The notes beneath the pieces were generated by a model that searched no databases, had not been told where the DNA came from, and worked only from the letters and a program-made list of their open reading frames with translations. DNA of 8,112 nt, taken from contig MGQF01000025.1 of NCBI GenBank assembly GCA_001797745.1, positions 1 through 8,112 of the forward strand, written 5' to 3'. The translations under genes and the position numbers were made by a program. The stretch comes from Deltaproteobacteria bacterium RBG_13_52_11 (GTDB lineage: Bacteria; Desulfobacterota; B13-G15; RBG-16-54-18). Positions 1-5,702 of this stretch are shown piece by piece. How positions within the stretch are numbered: position 1 is the stretch's first letter; each line of letters starts with the position of its first letter.

Positions 1-248
1 TGCCTCACCGTTATCTTGTTCATGAGGAAGCCGCCTATCCAAAAACCACCTCCCAAATAATTGTTCCGTTCAACGATGAGGGTCCTTTTCCCTTTCGTAG
101 CCAGCTCTTTGCCCGCCATGAGCCCGGCCGGACCACCTCCGACGATGATCACATCACTCTCCACAAATTTTTCAAACTCCCGGACGAATCCCTCAACGAT
201 TGCTCGCGTTACATCCTTTTCGCTTACTTTGGCGAAGATCTCTCCCAT
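1..248 (-). CDS. thi4: Thi4-family thiazole synthase, N-terminal part (runs off left edge)
   Basis: Only the first 82 codons are in the window. The product looks like an FAD/NAD-fold thiazole synthase of the Thi4 family, which makes the thiazole half of thiamin from NAD and glycine; the sulfur is either an enzyme cysteine (suicide type) or sulfide (catalytic archaeal type). Visible features are a helical leader, then ESDVIIVGGGPAGL at about residues 30-43 (dinucleotide-binding glycines), the acidic residue E60 ending the second beta strand, and LGGGFWIGGFLMN at 65-77, the glycine-rich stretch typical of Thi4. The active-site Cys/His that separates suicide from sulfide-dependent enzymes lies outside the window. 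The ATG at 248-246 follows GGAG at 260-257 with an 8-nt spacer. It is the last gene of the visible run, 83 nt after the small carrier gene. A general FAD oxidoreductase is possible but the GGGFWIGG motif makes Thi4 much likelier. Confidence 0.86.
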   Translation of the reverse strand, partial: MGEIFAKVSEKDVTRAIVEGFVREFEKFVESDVIIVGGGPAGLMAGKELATKGKRTLIVERNNYLGGGFWIGGFLMNKITVR

Positions 249-331
249 ATTCTTGTCTCCTTAACTGTTTGTCTCATTTACAAAAAATATATTCTACTTC
301 TTCTCTTTTTACATCTCTTGTCCTTCACGAC
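249..331 (-). other. Intergenic spacer before thi4
   Basis: This 83-nt AT-rich gap separates the carrier gene's stop from the thi4 start. Apart from the thi4 ribosome binding site it holds an AT stretch (roughly 270-300). I see no convincing terminator hairpin, riboswitch fold or paired promoter boxes; a TPP riboswitch would not fit in this length and none of its motifs are evident. Confidence 0.4.
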
Positions 332-530
332 CTATCCGCCGGATAACACCCTTATTATCCTGATTTCCATCTCCTCATCCAACTTCTCATCAGATGTGAT
401 GAGCCTTGCTTTTTTTGTCGAGCGCTAATACTTCTTCTTCTTTAAATGTGAAGTGATTGAGGAGCTGGCGCACGGTCTTTACCCGCTCAACCTCTCTCAC
501 CTCATTCTCAAAGGGCAACCAAACCTTCAT
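332..530 (-). CDS. ThiS/MoaD-like ubiquitin-fold sulfur carrier, Gly-Gly tail, frameshifted
   Basis: This small gene is broken by a frameshift. It starts at the ATG at 530-528, inside the last codons of larE (ATGA overlap), with GAGG seven bases upstream. As sequenced it gives 46 residues, beginning MKVWLPFENEVREVERV, and stops at TGA 392-390. Removing one A from the run of seven (T run at 410-416 on the plus strand) restores a 65-residue protein that continues ARLITSDEKLDEEMEIRII and ends RVLSGG. That is the length, beta-grasp pattern and C-terminal Gly-Gly of ThiS/MoaD sulfur carriers, which an E1-like enzyme adenylates and converts to a thiocarboxylate. An E1-like gene lies at 4454..5227. 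With no ThiG here and Thi4 next door, thiazole synthesis by the ThiS route is not its obvious job. Molybdopterin synthesis, cysteine/homocysteine synthesis or supply of LarE are alternatives. The family call is firm from pattern; function is inferred. Sequencing error, decay and slippage are all possible causes of the extra base. Confidence 0.8.
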
Positions 531-1332
531 CGATTAACCTCATCATTGAGTTTGCCCTGTCGATACCCTTCCAAATCTTGGGTCACCCGTTTAAATCCTA
601 TCGCACCGAGTTGGTGCGAGATGTCCTCGCGAAGATCGAAGGCCCTCTTGACCTCATCCCTGGCGACCTCGATGCAAGCAGTAGCGGGGGAGATCAGGCG
701 GACCCTGACCAGTGCAAAACCGAGTTTACGCAGAAAGGTCTCTGCCCCCTCAATCATCCGCACCTTCTCAAACGTGATGGGCTCGCCGTACGGGATCCTG
801 GTGGCAAAGCAGGGGGAGGCAAGACGTTCAAAACCGGGAATCTCGTACATCCTGGAGTACTCCCGAATAGCTTCTTTGGTAAACCTGAGTTCTCGCAAGG
901 GGGTCCTCACACCCATTTCCTCCTCCGCCTTCATCCCAGGACGAAAATCGGCTTCATCGCTGACATTGGTGCCGGTGAGCAAGGGGTGATTGTCGGGGAC
1001 CTCTCTCCGCATGGCCTCGAGGATTTTCCTCTTACAATAGTAACACCGCTGCGGAGCGTTAGTGACAATGCGTTCATCGTCAAGGACAAAGGACCCATCC
1101 AGCAAGAGGTGCTTGATCCCCCTGGTACGGCAAAACCCCTTGGCGAATGCCACCTCCCACAGGGGGTCAGGGGAGATTGCACTGTCACGGCCAGCACGTT
1201 GCCATCACCCAGGACCCTGGCGCTCGTGGCCACGAGGAAGGTGGAGTCTACACCTCCTGAATAGGCGATGACCACCTTTCCGAGTTTTGCAAGGTAATCT
1301 GTCAGTGCTTGTATCGCCGCCCCTTCCGCCAC
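527..1332 (-). CDS. larE: LarE-family PP-loop ATP-dependent sulfur transferase, split by a one-base frameshift
   Basis: LarE enzymes adenylate a pyridine-dinucleotide carboxylate and insert sulfur to build the nickel-pincer cofactor of lactate racemase. The reading frame breaks at the C run at 1166-1162 (five G on the plus strand). Residues 1-57 lie in one frame and the rest, to the TGA at 529-527, lie in the -1 frame. Adding one C gives a continuous product of about 268 residues, close to the roughly 275 usual for LarE. In the joined protein, SGGVDS (25-30) is the PP-loop, RCYYCK holds C97 and C100, GTN...D...RPG is at about 121-133, and SPCFATR puts C175 at the position of the sacrificial cysteine. 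The three cysteines resemble LarE forms reported to carry a [4Fe-4S] cluster. The GTG start (1332-1330) has AGGA five bases upstream and an in-frame stop just before it. Its stop overlaps the carrier gene's ATG. No larA, larB or larC is in the window, so a different sulfuration substrate remains possible. Confidence 0.85.
528..541 (-). promoter_or_regulatory. Ribosome binding site and ATGA coupling for the carrier gene
   Basis: GAGG within the end of larE (541-538) is followed by a 7-nt spacer and the carrier ATG (530-528), which shares four bases with the larE stop. This fixes the start of the small gene and implies translational coupling with larE. Confidence 0.65.
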
Positions 1333-1395
1333 TTCATTCCTTTATCATTTAGCTCGTTTTGGTATCTCTCATCCCTTTGTTTTATTTGGTTGTAC

Positions 1396-1833
1396 TTAGC
1401 CGCCAGCAAGCACCATGAACCGAGGGGCTTCATAAAGCTTCACCTCCTGATAGCCTTTCTCGGCCTTTAATGATAGCATTGCAACTAAGTTGTCCCAGCT
1501 CGTAATGTGACGTCCATCAATTATTCTCATCACTTGCTCGTTGTCCCAATCCCATGTTCTCGCTTCTTCAAGCGGACAAACTTTTGTCGTTCCATTTTCC
1601 ACATCTATAACCTTAAGCCTGATATCGAGTTCCTTCTCAGATCGCAACCCAGCATCAAACCGAGGCGTTAGCGCTTCCTGTAAGGTCTGGAAATACGACT
1701 TGATGTCGGCAGAATCGCTGACACTGGTCCTGCTCTTGTGATGGTTATCTAAATAACAGTGTCTGCCCCTGTAAAGCACACACTCGTGGCATGACTTGTT
1801 CGTGAATGGGCAGACGAAGTTTTCCTTTGACAT
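1396..1833 (-). CDS. Cysteine-rich conserved hypothetical protein ending in Ala-Gly-Gly
   Basis: I do not recognise a named family for this 145-residue protein. Residues 8-26 carry four closely spaced cysteines (CPFTNKSCHECVLYRGRHC: C8, C15, C18, C26), a layout suited to a metal or Fe-S site. A polar middle (about 30-85) has one further cysteine in KVCPLEEA. The C-terminal part (about 95-145) reads like a small alpha/beta module with RIIDGRHITSWDNL and ends FMVLAGG. There is no signal peptide or membrane segment, so it should be cytoplasmic. The ATG at 1833-1831 has a strong GGGAGG with a 6-nt spacer. It lies 114 nt after the MOSC gene and 63 nt before larE. The terminal Gly-Gly recalls sulfur carriers, but the fold pattern is not obviously ubiquitin-like and the ending could be chance. 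A redox or sulfur-relay role is suggested only by position and cysteines. Confidence 0.75.
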   Translation of the reverse strand: MSKENFVCPFTNKSCHECVLYRGRHCYLDNHHKSRTSVSDSADIKSYFQTLQEALTPRFDAGLRSEKELDIRLKVIDVENGTTKVCPLEEARTWDWDNEQVMRIIDGRHITSWDNLVAMLSLKAEKGYQEVKLYEAPRFMVLAGG

Positions 1834-1839
1834 CGTGAT

Positions 1840-1845
1840 CCTCCC
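1840..1845 (-). promoter_or_regulatory. Strong Shine-Dalgarno site for the cysteine-rich protein
   Basis: GGGAGG lies six bases before the ATG at 1833-1831 and supports that start over internal ones. The rest of the 114-nt spacer (1846-1947) shows only a weak GGAT/ATCC hairpin and a short T run, not enough to call a terminator or promoter. Confidence 0.6.
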
Positions 1846-1947
1846 GTAACTATCCCGGCACCGTGGTCGGTAAAAGACCTTCTCCCTACGTTTGATTTCT
1901 AGTCCAGTAAAAAACGATCGGTGTGGGATAAAATCCGCCTCTATACC

Positions 1948-2769
1948 CTATCCATCCCTCGCCTTTAACTGCTTGTAGATGCACCTATCCATGACGGCCT
2001 TTAACCCTCCCTTTTTGGCCCGTTGGAATGCCTCAGAGCTCGCTATCCCCTCCTGCATCCAGATAGCCCTGGCACCCTTTTCTATCGCCTCTTCGACGAG
2101 GGGAGGCACCTCTTCTGATCGGCGGAAGATGAGGGCGAGATCAATAGCTCCGGGCACCTCCTGTATATTGGGATAACACCGTTGGCCGAGGATCTCCTTT
2201 ACCCCTGGCCGTATTGGTATAACCTCATACGCCTTCTCTAACAGAAATTGCATGATGCGATAACTGGGGCGGTCAGTCTTTGGGGACGCACCGAAGACCG
2301 CGATCCTCTTGCAATTTGCCAGTATCCACTCTATATCCTCAGAGAATGGAGTCCCCTCTACCTTTATTTCATCGCCCACTTTGATTTCACCCCCTTCAAG
2401 CACCGTTGCAAAGACCCCCTTTTCCTGCATAATGCAATTGCCCAATTGATAATAGATAGAACAGCGAGACGGACAAACCTTCCCCCGCTGGGTTATCTGC
2501 ATCCGGACGCTTGCACCAATGGTTAACAGTGTGCCTTCCGCAAGCCCAAGGATATCGATCCCTGCGGTATCGATATTTTCGCCATATCCACCATAGGAAA
2601 CCCCTCCCAAGGCCTCGCGAGGCAGAAGGCTCACATCTCTGCCAAGGGTCCCCGCATGGACATCCCCCACAACACCCCATCCAGGCCTCAGCATGGTCTT
2701 CCCCTGCACCGGGGTTTTGCTTTCCCCCTTCGCGTCGCTGATGTTGATGGATGCTATTGACCCCTTCAA
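1948..2769 (-). CDS. MOSC domain / CoA-binding domain fusion protein
   Basis: About 273 residues with two domains. Residues 1 to about 140 form a MOSC domain: a beta-rich start with KTMLRPGWGVVGDVHAG, the GENI motif near 64, then GKVCPSRCSIYYQLGNCIM (about 96-114) with cysteines near 99, 103 and 112, and GVFATVLEGGEIKVGDEI. MOSC domains, as in the molybdenum-cofactor sulfurase C-terminus and YiiM, are thought to move sulfur through a conserved cysteine. Residues about 145-270 match the YccU-type CoA-binding Rossmann domain: IAVFGASPKTDRPSYRIM, VIPIRP, DLALIFRRSEEVP, ARAIWMQEGIAS and a final VMDRC. The fusion would place persulfide chemistry beside a nucleotide or CoA site; substrate unknown. 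I place the start at the TTG 2769-2767, where TTGA overlaps the cysE stop and GGGGAG sits six bases upstream. Another TTG one codon earlier (2772) is only three bases from that site. Confidence 0.87.
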   Translation of the reverse strand: MKGSIASINISDAKGESKTPVQGKTMLRPGWGVVGDVHAGTLGRDVSLLPREALGGVSYGGYGENIDTAGIDILGLAEGTLLTIGASVRMQITQRGKVCPSRCSIYYQLGNCIMQEKGVFATVLEGGEIKVGDEIKVEGTPFSEDIEWILANCKRIAVFGASPKTDRPSYRIMQFLLEKAYEVIPIRPGVKEILGQRCYPNIQEVPGAIDLALIFRRSEEVPPLVEEAIEKGARAIWMQEGIASSEAFQRAKKGGLKAVMDRCIYKQLKARDG

Positions 2770-3449
2770 CAATTGCTCCCCTTTACCCTGAGTTCAGGTG
2801 CCGTTCTTCCCTTTCCTTCACTCAACGCAACCAGCTGCTCTTCGAGTTCCGCAACCCGCCTTGCCAGTTGATCGATGACCTCCTTGACGGGGTCAGGGAT
2901 AAGGTGGTGGTTGAGGTCCACTGGCTCCTTGATCAGGTGTCTCCCTGCCGGTTTGGCTGGAATCCCTATGGCCGTGGTATAAGGGGGGATATCCGTCACG
3001 ACCACAGAGCCCGCGCCTATTTGGCACCCCTCACCGATGTGCACGGGGCCGAGGATGATCCCGCCGGCCCCAACGACAACTTTGTTCCCGATGGTAGGAT
3101 GCCTCTTTCCCTTTTTCACGGAGACGCCCCCCAAGACCACCCCCTGATAGATCGTCACGTCATCCCCGATCTCAGAGGTCTCACCGATGACGACTCCGGC
3201 GCCGTGATCAATAAAGAATCTCCTCCCGATCTTGGCGCCCGGGTGAACCTCCACCCCGGTGATCAGCCGATTGATGTGGGATAAAAAACGGGCGATAAAG
3301 AAAAGCCTCTTATTCCAGAGAACATGAGCAAGGCGATGAAGCCAGAGCGCATGTAACCCAGGATAGCAGAAGATGACCTCCACGATACTCCTGGCCGCTG
3401 GGTCCCGCTCAAAGACCATCCGCACATCTTCTCTGAACCTGCGAAACAT
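2766..3449 (-). CDS. cysE: Serine O-acetyltransferase
   Basis: CysE transfers acetyl from acetyl-CoA to serine, giving O-acetylserine for CysK. The 227-residue product is the short bacterial form. A helical N-terminal region (about 1-60, with CYPGLHALWLHRLAH typical of the family) is followed by a left-handed beta-helix of hexapeptide repeats (about 65-165). FIDHGAGVVIGE includes the catalytic D81-H82 pair, and IYQGVVLGG and KRHPTIGN shape the active site and CoA site. The C-terminal tail (about 175-227) looks helical, possibly coiled coil near 185-212, and ends SNC. The ATG at 3449-3447 has GGAGG, inside the end of cysK, eight bases upstream. It follows cysK by 3 nt and overlaps the MOSC gene, so cysK-cysE-MOSC is one tightly coupled unit. 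In CysE-CysK complexes the CysE C-terminus, normally ending in Ile, docks into CysK. The terminal Cys here is atypical, so that complex may not form. Confidence 0.96.
   Translation of the reverse strand: MFRRFREDVRMVFERDPAARSIVEVIFCYPGLHALWLHRLAHVLWNKRLFFIARFLSHINRLITGVEVHPGAKIGRRFFIDHGAGVVIGETSEIGDDVTIYQGVVLGGVSVKKGKRHPTIGNKVVVGAGGIILGPVHIGEGCQIGAGSVVVTDIPPYTTAIGIPAKPAGRHLIKEPVDLNHHLIPDPVKEVIDQLARRVAELEEQLVALSEGKGRTAPELRVKGSNC
2767..2781 (-). promoter_or_regulatory. Ribosome binding site and TTGA coupling, cysE to MOSC gene
   Basis: GGGGAG at 2781-2776, near the end of cysE, is followed by two tandem TTG codons. The second overlaps the cysE TGA stop as TTGA and has the better 6-nt spacing, so it is the preferred start and implies coupled translation. 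Confidence 0.55.
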
Positions 3450-3452
3450 CCC

Positions 3453-4358
3453 TTATTCCTCCAATAGTGAAAGATAACGCTCCCCTGTGTCGGGGAAGAC
3501 GACGACGATGGTCCGGCCTTCCACCTCGTTATCCACCTGGTGTGCGGCCTTCATGGCCGCTCCCGAGGAGATCCCCACAAAGATCCCCTCCTCCCGCGCC
3601 AATCTCCTGGTCATTCCCTTGGCTTCCTCGGTCTTCACCTGGATGATGCGATCAATGAGCCCTCGATCTAACACTGCGGGGATAAAACCTGCCCCTATCC
3701 CTTGGATGCCATGAGCCCCTGTCGAGCCCCCTGTGAGCACAGGGCTCTCCGCGGGTTCGACAGCGACGATCTCCACCTCCAACTTCCGCTCCTTCAGAAT
3801 ACTCCCCACGCCGGTAATGGTACCCCCGGTACCGACCCCGGCCACAAAGATGTCCACCTGCCCATCGGTGTCCTGCCAGATCTCCTCGGCGGTGCAGCGG
3901 CGGTGGATGGCTGGGTTGGCCGGATTCTCAAACTGCTGCGGCATAAAGGCCTTGAGCTCTTTGGCCATCTCCTCTGCTTTCTTTATCGCCCCCTTCATGC
4001 CTTCAGTGGCAGGTGTCAGGACTATCTCTGCCCCCAGTATGCGGAGGATCTTTCTCCGCTCGACGCTCATGCTCTCGGGCATGGTGAGGATCAGCCGATA
4101 ACCCCGTGCCGCACAGACAAAGGCGAGGGCAATACCGGTGTTGCCGCTGGTGGGTTCGATGATGACATCCCCCGCCTTGATAATCCTCTCCCGCTCGGCG
4201 TCCTCAATCATCGATAAGCCGATCCTGTCCTTCACCGAGGAAAGGGGGTTGAACATCTCCAATTTGGCGAGCACAAGATTTGACCCCGTCACAAGACGGT
4301 TGATCCTGACCAACGGTGTCGCGCCGATCAGGTGGGTTATATCAGAAGCATATCTCAT
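3453..4358 (-). CDS. cysK: O-acetylserine sulfhydrylase (cysteine synthase A)
   Basis: This PLP enzyme condenses O-acetylserine with sulfide to make cysteine. The 301-residue product has all family landmarks: IGATPLVRI near the N-terminus, FNPLSSVKDRIG with the PLP lysine K43, the substrate loop TSGNTG at 70-75, the phosphate-binding GVGTGGT at 174-180, GISSGAA at 262-268, and PDTGERYLS at 289-297. The length is slightly short of the usual 305-320. A cysteine-synthase-like enzyme using a protein thiocarboxylate (CysM/CysO type) cannot be excluded from sequence alone, given the carrier and E1-like genes nearby, but the motifs are those of ordinary CysK. The ATG at 4358-4356 follows GGAAGG with a suitable spacer. 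It opens the cysK-cysE-MOSC unit after a 95-nt gap that is long enough for a promoter, although I cannot identify one. Confidence 0.96.
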   Translation of the reverse strand: MRYASDITHLIGATPLVRINRLVTGSNLVLAKLEMFNPLSSVKDRIGLSMIEDAERERIIKAGDVIIEPTSGNTGIALAFVCAARGYRLILTMPESMSVERRKILRILGAEIVLTPATEGMKGAIKKAEEMAKELKAFMPQQFENPANPAIHRRCTAEEIWQDTDGQVDIFVAGVGTGGTITGVGSILKERKLEVEIVAVEPAESPVLTGGSTGAHGIQGIGAGFIPAVLDRGLIDRIIQVKTEEAKGMTRRLAREEGIFVGISSGAAMKAAHQVDNEVEGRTIVVVFPDTGERYLSLLEE

Positions 4359-4453
4359 CTCTTGCCTTCCTTCTGGTACGATAACGTTTCATCATCTCAT
4401 TGCTTGAAGGCCGAAGAAGCATCAGGACTAGGGATGCATGACGATCTTTGCGC

Positions 4454-5227
4454 TCATCCCCCCCCTCCACCGCAGATCTTACACGCCGTGTTCTTTTGGA
4501 GGGGTGCTGTCGTACACTCCATCATTTCTCCGTTGATGTAGAGTATCTTTCCAGTAAGAAGCTCACCAAACCCTGCGAGGAGCTTTATCGCCTCCATGAC
4601 CTGAAGAGAGGCGATGAGGGCAGGGGTAAATCCAAAAACGGGAAAGGGTCTCTTCTCTTCGACCTCCCGAGGGAATATGCACGCAAAGCAGGGGGTCTGG
4701 CCCGGTATGATGGTCGTTATTGCACCCATCATGCCGTAGACGCCTCCATGGATGAGCGGGATGCCTGCCTTAACGCACCCTTCGTTCAGGATAAGTCGCG
4801 TCTCCACGTTATCCAGGCAATCTATGACGAGGTTGACCCCGTGCAATAACCCTGGCAGGCTCTCTGCTGTTATCCGCTCAGCACGAGGATGTATCTCGAT
4901 TGTCGAGTTCAACCTCTTGAGCTTTGGAGCAGCTGAAATAACCTTCTTCTCCCCAATATCATCCTCCCCATGTAGGATCTGGCGATTAAGATTAGAAAGT
5001 TCAACAGCATCTGAATCTACCACCGTAAGTCTCCCTATCCCTGCACAGGCAAGGTAGATCGCGACAGGAGATCCCAACCCTCCAACCCCGGCGACCAGCA
5101 CATGGGCCTGTCTCAGTTTCCGCTGTCCCTCCTCACCAAAGGCAGGAAAAAGGATTTGGCGGCTGTATCGGATACGATCCGCTTCGGTGAGAGGCAACAA
5201 CAATACATCTTTCTCTTTCTCTACCAT
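4454..5227 (-). CDS. ThiF/MoeB/HesA-type E1-like adenylyltransferase
   Basis: This E1-like enzyme should adenylate the C-terminal glycine of a ubiquitin-fold sulfur carrier so that it can take sulfur as a thiocarboxylate. In 257 residues it has RYSRQIL (20-26), the nucleotide-binding GVGGLGSP (47-54), VVDSDAVELSNLNRQ (69-83) with the Arg and Asp of the ATP site, DCLDN (136-140), and paired zinc ligands C180/C183 and C249/C252. Where E. coli ThiF has its carrier-linked cysteine before AGVVGP, this protein reads RPFPVFGFTPALIASLQ, without cysteine, as in MoeB/HesA-like relatives. So it probably makes the adenylate and leaves sulfur transfer to another donor such as the desulfurase. There is no rhodanese domain. 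The carrier gene at 332..530 is the natural partner. The C-terminus is a run of five glycines encoded partly by eight G, so it is sensitive to an indel. The ATG lies directly against GGAG, a poor spacing, so the exact start is uncertain by a few codons. Confidence 0.9.
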   Translation of the reverse strand: MVEKEKDVLLLPLTEADRIRYSRQILFPAFGEEGQRKLRQAHVLVAGVGGLGSPVAIYLACAGIGRLTVVDSDAVELSNLNRQILHGEDDIGEKKVISAAPKLKRLNSTIEIHPRAERITAESLPGLLHGVNLVIDCLDNVETRLILNEGCVKAGIPLIHGGVYGMMGAITTIIPGQTPCFACIFPREVEEKRPFPVFGFTPALIASLQVMEAIKLLAGFGELLTGKILYINGEMMECTTAPLQKNTACKICGGGGG

Positions 5228-5284
5228 CTCCGCTTCTTTTTACTTGCGGGTTTTATGCAAATCGACATTTCTCATCCTTACAAT

Positions 5285-5692
5285 TTACAGTCTTACCTCC
5301 ATGGCCGCATAGGGGCACGCCTTGACGCAGAGCTCGCACGCCACACATTTGTCGGCGACAAATTCCACCTCTGACGTGGCTTGGTTCGAAACAAGGGCGT
5401 CTGAAGGGCATATGGCTACACAGACCCCACAATGTACGCAGAGATCGTCCTTCCTCGTGATATCCCTGCTTAAGTTTTCCATCTCTATATTTAATTCCTT
5501 GAGATAATCGAGGGCCTCTTGCACATCTTTTTTCCCGCCCAGCAGTTCTAAAACGAGCAGCCCTCCTTCCGGGGGGGCTATAGAGGCCTTCAAAATATTA
5601 AACTCCAGGTTATATCGTCTGACCGTGTTTGAGATGATGGGTTGATCCACCAACTCCGATGGAAAATGCAATACCACTTTTCGCGAGATCAT
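5285..5692 (-). CDS. NIL domain / 2x[4Fe-4S] ferredoxin, homocysteine-biosynthesis partner
   Basis: The 135-residue protein joins an N-terminal NIL domain (about 1-76, a small ligand-binding alpha/beta domain also found on methionine ABC transporter ATPases) to two [4Fe-4S] ferredoxin motifs. CVHCGVCVAICP gives C85, C88, C91 and C95; CVACELCVKACP gives C116, C119, C122 and C126. It resembles Methanosarcina acetivorans MA1822, which with the DUF39 protein MA1821 is needed to make homocysteine from aspartate semialdehyde and sulfide. It probably supplies electrons or takes part in sulfur transfer in the cytoplasm. It follows the DUF39 gene by only 10 nt, the same pair and order. The ATG at 5692-5690 has a near-consensus AGGAGG five bases upstream. 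Confidence 0.93.
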   Translation of the reverse strand: MISRKVVLHFPSELVDQPIISNTVRRYNLEFNILKASIAPPEGGLLVLELLGGKKDVQEALDYLKELNIEMENLSRDITRKDDLCVHCGVCVAICPSDALVSNQATSEVEFVADKCVACELCVKACPYAAMEVRL

Positions 5693-5702
5693 CGCTTCCT
5701 CC

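Noticed and set aside
333..345. 13-base palindrome TATCCGCCGGATA
   Set aside because: It coincides with the Ser-Gly-Gly-stop codons of the carrier gene and has no T run after it, so it is more likely a by-product of coding than an operator.
1157..1170. Programmed -1 frameshift in larE
   Set aside because: The site lacks a standard slippery heptamer and no downstream stimulator is obvious; an indel in a homopolymer is simpler.
578..1264. Long plus-strand open frame of 228 codons
   Set aside because: It runs antisense to larE, whose protein motifs are clear on the minus strand, and its translation shows no recognisable domain or pattern.
1846..1947. Possible terminator or promoter in the spacer after the MOSC gene
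   Set aside because: The only hairpin is a 4-bp GGAT/ATCC stem and the T run is short and displaced; too weak to call.
2751..3284. Plus-strand open frame of 177 codons
   Set aside because: Shadow of cysE; no motif and no plausible function, while the minus strand carries complete hexapeptide repeats.
3702..4217. Plus-strand open frame of 171 codons
   Set aside because: Antisense to the catalytic core of cysK; composition is low in typical protein patterns.
4359..4453. Possible small gene or promoter between the E1-like gene and cysK
   Set aside because: No open frame of useful length and no clear -35/-10 pair; only the cysK Shine-Dalgarno is supported.
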